Positions 1 to 5,832 of a DNA stretch of 6,579 nt are shown in pieces (position 1 is the stretch's first letter; each line of letters opens with the position of its first letter). Made by a program: the position numbers and the translations under genes. Source of the DNA: JAQVXR01 sp050945755 (lineage in GTDB: Bacteria > Bacillota > Dehalobacteriia > Dehalobacteriales > Dehalobacteriaceae); the NCBI GenBank assembly GCA_050945755.1, contig JBMNTN010000087.1:1-6579 (forward strand), in the 5' to 3' direction. The notes under the pieces were generated by a model. The model ran no database searches and was not told the DNA's origin. It worked only from the letters and a program-made list of their open reading frames with translations.

Positions 1-150
1 CCACTCACCCTTTTTGCTGATGCCGATGGTGGTGACATTATATAAATTTTTATTGATCGCGTCATATACATTTTTCGCCGATTGAATCGATACCTCATGT
101 TCCGCAGATTTTCCGCCAAAAAGAATACCGACATTAATTTTTCTATTCAT
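1..150 (-). CDS. ddl: D-alanine--D-alanine ligase, N-terminal 50 residues (truncated by window edge)
   Basis: Reading the minus strand from the ATG at 150 gives an open frame of 50 codons that runs off the left edge. It starts MNRKINVGILFGGKSAEHEV. The segment GGKSAEHEVS at residues 12-21 is the hallmark N-terminal loop of D-Ala-D-Ala ligases; the Glu of SAE (residue 17) corresponds to the family glutamate that helps bind the first D-alanine. The enzyme joins two D-alanines with ATP in the cytoplasm to supply the peptidoglycan stem peptide. An AGGAGG ribosome site at 157-162 lies six bases before the ATG and fixes the start. The ATP-grasp part is outside the window, so completeness cannot be judged. 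Nothing visible separates the Ddl subtypes. Confidence 0.93.
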   Translation of the reverse strand, partial: MNRKINVGILFGGKSAEHEVSIQSAKNVYDAINKNLYNVTTIGISKKGEW

Positions 151-156
151 TATAAG

Positions 157-162
157 CCTCCT
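157..162 (-). promoter_or_regulatory. Ribosome binding site of ddl
   Basis: The minus strand reads AGGAGG six bases before the ATG at 150. This perfect Shine-Dalgarno core supports the chosen ddl start. Confidence 0.85.
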
Positions 163-262
163 GCACATTCGTTCCCATAATTCTTATGTATTTTTTTCGA
201 TATTTATACAAAAACAAACAAAAGCGCAATCCAAAAAATGAAAACCTAGGTATCAGTTTAAT

Positions 263-287
263 AATTGTACATAAACAAATTGTACAT
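263..287. repeat. Paired AATTGTACAT repeats in the ddl leader
   Basis: The 10-mer AATTGTACAT occurs at 263-272 and again at 278-287, a 15-base centre-to-centre spacing. Each copy contains the palindrome TGTACA, so the pair also reads as an inverted repeat, TGTACA-N9-TGTACA. It lies about 110-140 bases upstream of the ddl start, in the AT-rich space 163-365, where I see no gene. On the minus strand each copy also offers TACAAT, which could be a -10 box, but no convincing -35 box goes with it. It could be an operator for an unknown regulator or chance in AT-rich DNA. Confidence 0.3.
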
Positions 288-365
288 TTAATTTACTTTT
301 CCTGCAGTAGATACTGATGTTATAAGATCTAAAAAGTTAAAAATTTTAGCCCTTTTTCAGATAGT

Positions 366-396
366 AAAAAGGACTTCGGGAAACCCCGAAGTCCTT
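366..396 (-). terminator. Rho-independent terminator of the tRNA-Cys/Leu unit
   Basis: A perfect 12-bp stem (AAGGACTTCGGG paired with CCCGAAGTCCTT) with a four-base loop spans 369-396. On the minus strand it is followed at once by a run of five T. It begins nine bases after the CCA end of tRNA-Leu, so it ends that transcript before ddl. Confidence 0.9.
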
Positions 397-404
397 CTCC
401 TATA

Positions 405-493
405 TGGTGCCGGAGACCGGAATCGAACCGGTACGAATATTGCTATTCGCAGGATTTTAAGTCCTGTGCGTCTGCCAGTTCCGCCACTCCGGC
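405..493 (-). tRNA. tRNA-Leu (anticodon TAA)
   Basis: The minus strand folds as a class II tRNA of 89 nt including an encoded CCA. The acceptor stem is GCCGGAG paired with CTCCGGC, the discriminator base is A, and the anticodon loop CTTAAAA gives anticodon TAA, which reads UUA/UUG leucine codons. The long variable arm (GCGAATAGCAATATTCGT) is as expected for leucine. The T-arm GGTTCGATTCC is canonical. It is the second gene of a two-tRNA transcript, six bases after tRNA-Cys and directly before the terminator at 366-396. Confidence 0.96.
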
Positions 494-499
494 ATGTTT

Positions 500-574
500 T
501 GGAGGCGCCACCCAGATTTGAACTGGGGAATAAAGGATTTGCAGTCCTCTGCCTTACCACTTGGCTATGGCGCC
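500..574 (-). tRNA. tRNA-Cys (anticodon GCA)
   Basis: The minus strand gives a 75-nt tRNA. The acceptor stem is GGCGCCA paired with TGGCGCC, the discriminator base is T(U) as is typical of tRNA-Cys, and the CCA is encoded. The anticodon loop CTGCAAA gives anticodon GCA. The T-arm is CCCAG-TTCAAAT-CTGGG. It is the promoter-proximal gene of the Cys-Leu unit. Confidence 0.96.
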
Positions 575-585
575 CCGCTGCGAAG

Positions 586-617
586 ATTATAATAGCATAA
601 TTCACTCAGTTTTGCAA
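586..617 (-). promoter_or_regulatory. Sigma-A promoter of the tRNA-Cys/Leu unit
   Basis: On the minus strand a -35 box TTGCAA (612-617) is followed after 17 bases by TATTAT (589-594). An overlapping TATAAT at 586-591 is the alternative -10 box, at a looser 20-base spacing. Transcription would start only about 5-10 bases before the tRNA-Cys 5' end at 574, a short leader typical of tRNA operons. Confidence 0.7.
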
Positions 618-736
618 GTATATTATCTTTAAAAATTCACTTCATCCATACAGGTAAATAAATGATGTTCTTCTTTATTCAAGCATAAAAAGCTTTTCTT
701 TGAGTGACAATAACAACGCAAGTTATTAAAAAAAAC

Positions 737-743
737 AGGGGGA
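737..743 (+). promoter_or_regulatory. Ribosome binding site of sleB
   Basis: AGGGGGA ends six bases before the ATG at 750 and supports that start. The rest of the leader, 618-736, is AT-rich. I could not place a convincing forespore sigma-factor promoter in it. Confidence 0.7.
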
Positions 744-749
744 TGTTAG

Positions 750-1448
750 ATGAAACAAAAAAAAATTCTCAACTCAATACTTTTCCTGACAGTGGTTTTC
801 GCAACTTTTTTTATCGCTGTTTCTTCCGAGGCTCAACAAAGGCCTACATTATACTGGGGTAGCTCCGGTAGTGATGTCAGAGAAGTCCAGCAGCGTCTGC
901 GTAATTGGGGTTACTATAATGGCCCCATTGATGGGGTTTTCGGAGCCTCAACCAGTCAGGCTGTTAAGGACTTCCAACGAAAAAATAATATACCCGCAGA
1001 CGGTATTGTCGGGGCTCAAACTTATAATGCTTTAGGAATCAGCACTCCGGCTCCTGCTGCACCCGCCGGGTACCAGCCCACTAAAGGGGTTTCGGTTGGT
1101 GATGATACCATGCTTTTGGCCAGAGCAATCCATGCGGAAGCTGAAGCAGAGCCATATATCGGTAAAGTCGCCGTCGGAGCAGTCCTTTTAAACCGGGTAA
1201 ATCACCCAAGCTTTCCCCAAACTTTAAGCGGCGTAGTTTATCAAGGCCGTGCTCTGGAATCAGTAGCCAATGGGCGGGTAAATACCCAACCCAGTGATGA
1301 TTCTATTCGGGCAGCCCGAGATGCTCTAAACGGCTGGGATCCTTCTTATGGCTGTATCTATTTTTGGAACCCTTATAAACCAGTTAGTTCTTGGATTTGG
1401 ACCCGTCAAATCGTGGTTCAATATGGTCAACATGTCTTTGGCAAATAA
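750..1448 (+). CDS. sleB: Spore cortex-lytic enzyme SleB
   Basis: SleB is a lytic transglycosylase that cuts muramic-delta-lactam-containing spore cortex peptidoglycan during germination. The 232-residue product has the usual family size and order: a Sec signal peptide (basic start, hydrophobic residues about 6-24, likely cut after SEA at residue 28), a peptidoglycan-binding domain at about 33-96 (motifs VREVQQRL, GPIDGVFG, FQRKNNIPADGIVG), a Pro/Ala-rich linker at 97-108, and the SleB/CwlJ hydrolase domain at about 118-231. The hydrolase domain shows VGAVLLNRVNHPSFP, DALNGWDPS, FWNP and WIWTR. The peptidoglycan-binding domain distinguishes SleB from CwlJ, which lacks it. Glu130 in HAEAEAEP aligns with the catalytic Glu of the family motif usually written (G/A)EARGEP; the Arg-Gly pair is Glu-Ala here. 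The gene is the first of an operon with ypeB, 18 bases downstream. Expression in the forespore is known for the family but not visible here. Confidence 0.95.
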   Translation: MKQKKILNSILFLTVVFATFFIAVSSEAQQRPTLYWGSSGSDVREVQQRLRNWGYYNGPIDGVFGASTSQAVKDFQRKNNIPADGIVGAQTYNALGISTPAPAAPAGYQPTKGVSVGDDTMLLARAIHAEAEAEPYIGKVAVGAVLLNRVNHPSFPQTLSGVVYQGRALESVANGRVNTQPSDDSIRAARDALNGWDPSYGCIYFWNPYKPVSSWIWTRQIVVQYGQHVFGK

Positions 1449-1453
1449 TATAT

Positions 1454-1459
1454 AAGGAG
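1454..1459 (+). promoter_or_regulatory. Ribosome binding site of ypeB
   Basis: AAGGAG lies in the 18-base gap after the sleB stop and ends seven bases before the ypeB ATG at 1467. This fixes the start and indicates co-transcription with sleB. Confidence 0.8.
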
Positions 1460-1466
1460 TGAAACC

Positions 1467-2825
1467 ATGCGCAATTGGATTATCGGTTTATTGACCCTAG
1501 CCTTAGTGGTTACCGGTGCTTGGGGTTATAACCAATATAGACTCAACAATCAAACTCGAATCCTTTTAGAAAACCAACACCAGCGTGCCTTTTATAACTT
1601 GGTGGGCAATGTGGAAAATATTTCAGTGCTGACATCAAAAAGTCTTGTCTCCGGTTCCCCCCAACAAAATTTAAGGTTGCTTTCGGATATTCACTGGCAG
1701 GCAAATTTTGCCCAAGATAATCTGGCTCAGCTTCCCCTTTCCCATGAGACTTTGACCAGAACCCAGAAGTTCCTTACCCAGCTGGGGGACTATGCTTACA
1801 CCCTGGCAAAAGCTACAGCAGACGGAAAAACTTTCAACTCAAAAGAAATTAGTCAGCTTGAGGAACTTCACAATGAAGTAGGCGAACTGGGGGAAGCGCT
1901 GAATGAACTGCAAAAGCAGGTCGCCCAAAACGGCATGCAATGGCAAGAAATAAGAAGCGCCAGCCAGAAAAAATTAGACAAAGAATCAACCGGTTACATG
2001 GATAACAGTTTCCAAAAGATTGACCAACAGATGCAGAAGTATCCTACCCTGGTTTATGACGGTCCCTTTTCCGACCATATGGAACTTAGAAATCCCAAAG
2101 ATCTTTCCGGAAAAGCAATTACTGAAGAGGACGCAAAAAGAATTGCCCGAGAATTTGTTGATCTGCGTCCGGATACTGATTATGTAGTAACAGACAACGG
2201 AAAGAGTACGCAAGATGCCTCTATTCCGGTATATTCTATCCGCATTGCCCCCAGAACACCAAGCATGGGCGAAGTCTTTTATGTAGACGTCAGCCAAAAA
2301 GGCGGCCATGTGGTAATGGTTATGAATTCCCGGGATATCGGCAATGCAACAATAGGTCTGGATGAGGCGCTCGAAAAAGCTAAAGCATTTCTTGCGAAAA
2401 CCGAATATAAATCCATGGTGCCTACCTACTCCCTCCGGCAGCAAAACACGATGGTAGTCTTATTCGCCTATCAAGAAAACGGAGTAATCGTCTACCCTGA
2501 TTTGATCAAAGTAAATGTGGCGCTTGACAATGGGCAAATAACCGGATTTGAAGGCGCAGGTTATTTGATAAACCATTATAAACGAAACCTGCCTGAACCA
2601 AGTTTAAGCAAGGATGAGGCCCAAGAAAAACTAAATCCGGCCCTAAAAATAGAAAGTTCACGACTTACAGTAATTCCCTTAGAAACAAGAGAAGAAAAAC
2701 TTTGCTACGAATTTAAAACATCATATAAAGGAGACGATTTTCTCATCTACATTAATGCCCTGGACGGAAGAGAAGAACAGATTCTCAAACTTTTGAAAAC
2801 ACCGGGTGGGACATGGACAATGTAA
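1467..2825 (+). CDS. ypeB: Germination protein YpeB, partner of SleB
   Basis: YpeB is an inner-membrane-anchored spore protein that, with SleB, is needed for cortex hydrolysis; in Bacillus each protein stabilises or localises the other. The 452-residue product matches the usual length. It has a single N-terminal membrane anchor (about residues 4-20) and a largely helical region (about 25-190), with possible coiled coil around ELHNEVGELGEALNELQKQV. The conserved family segment YPTLVYDGPFSDHM follows at 192-205. Three PepSY-like repeats come next, at about 215-290, 294-370 and 378-446; each opens with a helix such as ITEEDAKRIAREF, LDEALEKAKAFL or LSKDEAQEKL. The C-terminus LKTPGGTWTM is close to the typical YpeB ending. 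The sleB-ypeB order is the classic arrangement. A terminator begins four bases after the stop codon. I see no truncation or frameshift. Confidence 0.95.
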   Translation: MRNWIIGLLTLALVVTGAWGYNQYRLNNQTRILLENQHQRAFYNLVGNVENISVLTSKSLVSGSPQQNLRLLSDIHWQANFAQDNLAQLPLSHETLTRTQKFLTQLGDYAYTLAKATADGKTFNSKEISQLEELHNEVGELGEALNELQKQVAQNGMQWQEIRSASQKKLDKESTGYMDNSFQKIDQQMQKYPTLVYDGPFSDHMELRNPKDLSGKAITEEDAKRIAREFVDLRPDTDYVVTDNGKSTQDASIPVYSIRIAPRTPSMGEVFYVDVSQKGGHVVMVMNSRDIGNATIGLDEALEKAKAFLAKTEYKSMVPTYSLRQQNTMVVLFAYQENGVIVYPDLIKVNVALDNGQITGFEGAGYLINHYKRNLPEPSLSKDEAQEKLNPALKIESSRLTVIPLETREEKLCYEFKTSYKGDDFLIYINALDGREEQILKLLKTPGGTWTM

Positions 2826-2828
2826 ACA

Positions 2829-2859
2829 AAAAAGCAGAGATCTTTGATCTCTGCTTTTT
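2829..2859. terminator. Bidirectional terminator between ypeB and the tRNA-Gly unit
   Basis: A perfect 14-bp stem (AAAAAGCAGAGATC / GATCTCTGCTTTTT) with a TTT loop lies between the ypeB stop (2825) and the 3' end of the opposing tRNA-Gly (2864). The A run on one side and T run on the other give a U tract in both directions. A single hairpin can thus end sleB-ypeB transcription on the plus strand and the four-tRNA transcript on the minus strand. Confidence 0.92.
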
Positions 2860-2863
2860 CTTC

Positions 2864-2938
<75 letters not shown>

Positions 2939-2943
2939 AAAAA

Positions 2944-3019
<76 letters not shown>

Positions 3020-3022
3020 AAA

Positions 3023-3099
3023 TGGCGGAACTGACGGGAGTCGAACCCGCGATCTCCGGCGTGACAGGCCGGCATGTTAGACCACTACACCACAGTTCC
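3023..3099 (-). tRNA. tRNA-Asp (anticodon GTC)
   Basis: The minus strand gives a 77-nt tRNA with acceptor stem GGAACTG/CAGTTCC, discriminator G (an identity element of tRNA-Asp) and encoded CCA. The anticodon loop CTGTCAC on stem CCGGC/GCCGG gives anticodon GTC. The T-arm is CGGGTTCGACTCCCG. It is the second gene of the unit, five bases after tRNA-Val. Confidence 0.96.
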
Positions 3100-3104
3100 T
3101 TATA

Positions 3105-3180
<76 letters not shown>

Positions 3181-3204
3181 ACATTTTCCTGACGGACAAG
3201 ACAT

Positions 3205-3233
3205 AGTATACATCTTTTTAGTTAATTTGTCAA
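3205..3233 (-). promoter_or_regulatory. Proximal sigma-A promoter of the tRNA Val-Asp-Phe-Gly unit
   Basis: The minus strand carries TTGACA (3228-3233), a 17-base spacer and TATACT (3205-3210). Only one base differs from the sigma-A consensus. Predicted initiation near 3198 leaves a leader of about 17 bases before tRNA-Val. Confidence 0.88.
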
Positions 3234-3289
3234 AAGTAATCTTTTGGAACATCAAATCATTTATAACTTGTACGTCCGGAGCGATTTAT

Positions 3290-3318
3290 ATTATATCCAA
3301 ACCAATGCCTATTGTCAA
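3290..3318 (-). promoter_or_regulatory. Distal sigma-A promoter, perfect consensus
   Basis: The minus strand carries TTGACA (3313-3318), exactly 17 bases, then TATAAT (3290-3295): a full match to the vegetative consensus. It is in tandem 85 bases upstream of the proximal promoter, and the first gene it could transcribe is tRNA-Val. A short RNA from the roughly 100-base leader is possible, but I see no terminator inside it. Confidence 0.85.
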
Positions 3319-3337
3319 CGCTGAAGATGAAGTTTTC

Positions 3338-3430
3338 TTATTTTTTATACTCTTCCAGTCCGAAAGATACCCGTTGAATATGCCCGGGTCCTAACCGGGA
3401 CCCGGGCCGAAAGCTTACGGTGAAATCCAT
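3338..3430 (-). pseudogene. speB: Relic of agmatinase (speB): 30-codon internal fragment
   Basis: Just downstream of speE, the minus strand has a 30-codon open frame from the ATG at 3430 to the TAA at 3338-3340. It reads MDFTVSFRPGSRLGP, then GHIQR, then VSFGLEEYKK. With the preceding Pro codon it matches the conserved early region of agmatinase (ureohydrolase family); the Bacillus subtilis SpeB I recall has PMDWTVSYRPGSRFGP and VSIGLEEY, about 21 of 29 identical. Intact SpeB is about 290 residues, so the first ~29 codons and more than 220 codons after GLEEY are missing, including every metal-binding His/Asp motif. Agmatinase activity is therefore not possible. An AGAAGGA ribosome-site-like sequence (3436-3442) precedes the ATG, so a 30-residue peptide might still be made. 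The position after speE matches the normal speE-speB order. Part of the fragment forms a strong hairpin (3384-3409). Confidence 0.8.
3384..3409. repeat. GC-rich perfect inverted repeat after speE
   Basis: GCCCGGGTCC and GGACCCGGGC form a perfect 10-bp stem around a six-base loop (TAACCG). It falls inside the speB relic. No T run follows on either strand, so it is not a standard intrinsic terminator. As the first strong structure after the speE stop (about 40 bases on), it may still define or protect the 3' end of the speE mRNA. No better speE terminator is visible before the tRNA promoters. Confidence 0.5.
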
Positions 3431-3450
3431 GGGATTCCTTCTCTTGTATT

Positions 3451-4281
3451 TTATTTAAGGAGATCTTGCACAAACGCGGGCAAAACGAATGCTGCCTTAT
3501 GTATCTCCGGAGTATAGTAACGCGTGTTAGTATTAGGAATAATTTTAATATCAATTGCTTCCGGGTCATAATTCTTTGATCCCATTGTAAAACTCCACAT
3601 GCCGCCGGGATATGTCGGAACATAGGCTAAATAGAGTTTAGTAATTGGAAAAATTGATTTTACTTTCTGGAAAACACTCTTCATTAAATGATCGGTTAAA
3701 AAAGGAGACTCTGTTTGAGCAACAAAAATTCCGTTATCCTTAAGAGCATCAAAAATTCCCTCATAGAATTCTTTTTGATACAATCCTACCGCTGGTCCTA
3801 CCGGATCGGTGGAATCTACAATAATAACATCATACCTTCCTTTTGAATCGGCAATATGCTTAATTCCATCTTCCACTCGTACTTCAACTTTTGGATCGCT
3901 CAATCCGGAGGATATTTCCGGGAAATATTTTTTTGAAGTCTCAATTACCGCGCTGTCGATATCTACCAAAGTAGCCTTTTTAACTTTAGGGTGTTTGGCA
4001 ATTTCACGGATTGCTCCCCCGTCGCCCCCTCCAACCACTAAGACGTTTTCAGGGTTAGGGTGAGTGTTCAGTGGTACCAGGGAAATCATTTCGTGATAGA
4101 CAAACTCATCTTTTATCGTTGTCTGAATCGCCCCGTCCAATACCAGCATCCGCCCAAATGCTTCAGTGTCAAGAACTTCAATATACTGATAATCTGAATT
4201 TTTTTCAAGTAATTTTGATTTACACTTAAGCGAAATCGCAACACCAGGTTCCTGAAGTTCAGTGTACCATAAACCTTCCAA
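3451..4281 (-). CDS. speE: Spermidine synthase (polyamine aminopropyltransferase)
   Basis: SpeE moves an aminopropyl group from decarboxylated S-adenosylmethionine to putrescine, giving spermidine and methylthioadenosine in the cytoplasm. I choose the TTG at 4281 as start. AGGAGG (4291-4296) lies nine bases before it, and the resulting protein begins with the expected LEGLWYTE and has 276 residues, the family length. An ATG at 4299 would put that ribosome site inside the coding region. Motifs (numbered from the TTG): DGAIQTTIKDEFVYHEM at about 49-65, the nucleotide-binding VLVVGGGDGG at about 80-89, VDIDS at about 106-110, the catalytic stretch VDSTDPVGPA at about 156-165, and YYTPEIHKAAFVLP near the C-terminus. 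A separate promoter sits in the 87-base gap after ctpA. Agmatinase normally follows speE, but only a relic remains here. Confidence 0.95.
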   Translation of the reverse strand: MEGLWYTELQEPGVAISLKCKSKLLEKNSDYQYIEVLDTEAFGRMLVLDGAIQTTIKDEFVYHEMISLVPLNTHPNPENVLVVGGGDGGAIREIAKHPKVKKATLVDIDSAVIETSKKYFPEISSGLSDPKVEVRVEDGIKHIADSKGRYDVIIVDSTDPVGPAVGLYQKEFYEGIFDALKDNGIFVAQTESPFLTDHLMKSVFQKVKSIFPITKLYLAYVPTYPGGMWSFTMGSKNYDPEAIDIKIIPNTNTRYYTPEIHKAAFVLPAFVQDLLK

Positions 4282-4290
4282 AACTGGTAA

Positions 4291-4296
4291 CCTCCT
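4291..4296 (-). promoter_or_regulatory. Ribosome binding site that decides the TTG start of speE
   Basis: The minus strand reads AGGAGG nine bases before TTG 4281-4279. The same bases would be the Arg-Arg codons just after an ATG at 4299, so the ATG is very unlikely to be the true start. Confidence 0.8.
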
Positions 4297-4321
4297 CATA
4301 AAAATATCCAAACTATTAAGT

Positions 4322-4351
4322 ATTATAACGACTAACAAAGATTAAAATCAA
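4322..4351 (-). promoter_or_regulatory. Sigma-A promoter of speE
   Basis: The minus strand has TTGATT (4346-4351), an 18-base spacer and a perfect TATAAT (4322-4327). It lies wholly between the ctpA stop (4369) and the speE start (4281), which suggests speE is transcribed on its own as well as, possibly, by read-through from nth-ctpA. Confidence 0.65.
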
Positions 4352-4368
4352 GGAACTTATTCCCTCTC

Positions 4369-5817
4369 TCAGTGCATAATGGCAACAGATCGGGTTGTCG
4401 CCTGCCAAATTGTATTATAGCCTAATGGCTCGGTCAAAGCTCGAACCGGAATCATAATTAGACCGTTTTTCAACACCGGCCTTCCGGAAATCACCTGTTG
4501 AGAGTCCGGCATGATAATTTGTTCCTTTTCCATATCCACCACGACTTTGCCTTGGGAAGACTTGACTTCGGCTTTACCATCTTCCCATTTCACCTCGGCA
4601 CCCAAATAACCTGCTACACTTCTTAAAGGTACCATCACCAACCCTTCCTCTTGATAAGGAAGAGCAGGTAATTGGTACATGCCATATCCGGCAAATGCCA
4701 AAGGAGAATCAAGAGAAATCTGAGCTGCATATAGTCTAATCTCATCACCTAAACTTTTCACTGCTTTTTCCAACTGCTTATTTTCATTATTTTCAATAAA
4801 ATCAGGGGTTAGTCCTTTGAGGTTTATATCCTGACGCCCTCTGGTTAAATACTTGGCAGTAGTCAGTTTCAGACCACCACCGTTTGACAAAGCAAACACT
4901 GTCTGTACCGAACCTTTCCCAAAGGTTTTTGCACCGATAATTATTCCTGTTTTAGCATCCTGAATTGCCCCAGCCAGAATCTCCGCAGCACTGGCTGTCC
5001 CTCCGTTAACCAATACTGCAACCGGTAGACCCCGAGGTATTTTAAATGATCTGAGGGTAGATTCCTGGTTACCTTTTTGAATTACATGGACCACCGGACC
5101 CTTAGGAACGAATTCTCCGGCAATTGCTACAGCAACATTTAACAGTCCACCCGGATTATTACGCAAATCAAGAACCAGTGTCTCCACCTTCTGATCAATT
5201 AAACAATCCAGTGCCAGACTTAATTCTGCAGGAGATGCGGAATTAAAACTGTCCAATTTTATGTATCCGATATTTGGACCGATTTTCCGATACTCCACGG
5301 TTGGCAAAATTATGTTTTTACGGACCATGATAAAATTAAGTGCTTCACTGCCCCGTTTCACCGTAACGCTCACTTTAGTTCCTTCCGGTCCTCGAATCTT
5401 TGCCGCTACTTCTGTTGAATTTAGGCCTTCAACACTTTCTCCATCTACATGCGTAATAATATCTCCCGGTTTAATCCCCGCCTTCTCTGCCGGACTTCCC
5501 GGCATAGGGCTGACAACTTGGCACGAATTCCCCACTTGCTGAATATGCATTCCCACCCCTGTAAACCTACCGTCTAATGACGATAAATAATCCTTAAAAG
5601 TTTCCGGTGTTAAGTATGTGGAATAGGGGTCATTAAGGGTATCTACCATTTCCTTTATATTATTTTTTCCTAGGACATCTTCTTCTACATCCTGTACATA
5701 ACAGTTTTTTATAAGTTCCTTAACTTCTAGCAGCCCGTTATCAGCAAAAACCAACCCCTGCATTGAAACAAAAAGGACAAGTACAAAACACAAAACACAA
5801 AACAACCGTCTCTTCAA
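4369..5817 (-). CDS. ctpA: S41-family carboxyl-terminal processing protease with PDZ and copper-amine-oxidase-N-like domains
   Basis: This is a secreted serine protease of the CtpA/Prc family, which cuts substrates from their C-termini outside the membrane. The start is TTG at 5817, set by AAGGAGG (5826-5832) eight bases before it. The 482 residues comprise a signal peptide or anchor (1-25, ending VFA), a helical N-terminal region with LNDPYSTYLTPE (61-72), a PDZ domain (about 86-165: FTGVGMHIQ, GSPAEKAGIKPGDIITHVDG) and the S41 core (about 170-345: LDLRNNPGG, NGGTASAAEI, AKTFGKGSVQT). Ser276, Lys301 and Gln305 are spaced like the Ser-Lys-Gln triad of B. subtilis CtpB. The C-terminal ~100 residues hold two PLRSVAGYLGAEVKW / PVRALTEPLGYNTIW units, typical of the copper amine oxidase N-terminal domain (PF07833), common in clostridial cell-surface proteins. 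The gene lies 15 bases after nth, probably co-transcribed. The substrate is unknown; CtpB-like sporulation signalling is possible but not shown. Confidence 0.93.
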   Translation of the reverse strand: MKRRLFCVLCFVLVLFVSMQGLVFADNGLLEVKELIKNCYVQDVEEDVLGKNNIKEMVDTLNDPYSTYLTPETFKDYLSSLDGRFTGVGMHIQQVGNSCQVVSPMPGSPAEKAGIKPGDIITHVDGESVEGLNSTEVAAKIRGPEGTKVSVTVKRGSEALNFIMVRKNIILPTVEYRKIGPNIGYIKLDSFNSASPAELSLALDCLIDQKVETLVLDLRNNPGGLLNVAVAIAGEFVPKGPVVHVIQKGNQESTLRSFKIPRGLPVAVLVNGGTASAAEILAGAIQDAKTGIIIGAKTFGKGSVQTVFALSNGGGLKLTTAKYLTRGRQDINLKGLTPDFIENNENKQLEKAVKSLGDEIRLYAAQISLDSPLAFAGYGMYQLPALPYQEEGLVMVPLRSVAGYLGAEVKWEDGKAEVKSSQGKVVVDMEKEQIIMPDSQQVISGRPVLKNGLIMIPVRALTEPLGYNTIWQATTRSVAIMH

Positions 5818-5825
5818 TTCTCTTT

Positions 5826-5832
5826 CCTCCTT
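5826..5832 (-). promoter_or_regulatory. Ribosome binding site deciding the TTG start of ctpA
   Basis: The minus strand reads AAGGAGG immediately after the TAG stop of nth (5835-5833) and eight bases before the TTG at 5817. The tight packing suggests translational coupling between nth and ctpA. Confidence 0.85.

Noticed and set aside
357..605. 82-codon minus-strand open frame across the Cys/Leu tRNAs
   Set aside because: It is translation through two tRNA genes and their terminator.
655..690. Possible sigma-G promoter of sleB with a -10 like CATAAAA (684-690) or CATACAG
   Set aside because: SleB genes are usually read by sigma-G, but no matching -35 box stands at the right spacing from either candidate, so I do not annotate a promoter.
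687..696. Palindrome AAAAGCTTTT upstream of sleB
   Set aside because: It is short and AT-rich with no loop; chance is a sufficient explanation.
1986..2444. 152-codon minus-strand open frame inside ypeB
   Set aside because: It lies wholly antisense to the well-supported ypeB, has no ribosome site or recognisable domain, and is rich in Cys, His and Phe as expected of a shadow frame.
3345..3623. 92-codon minus-strand open frame overlapping the end of speE
   Set aside because: It is out of frame with speE over most of its length, has no family resemblance, and overlaps both the well-supported speE and the speB relic, which reads in a different frame.
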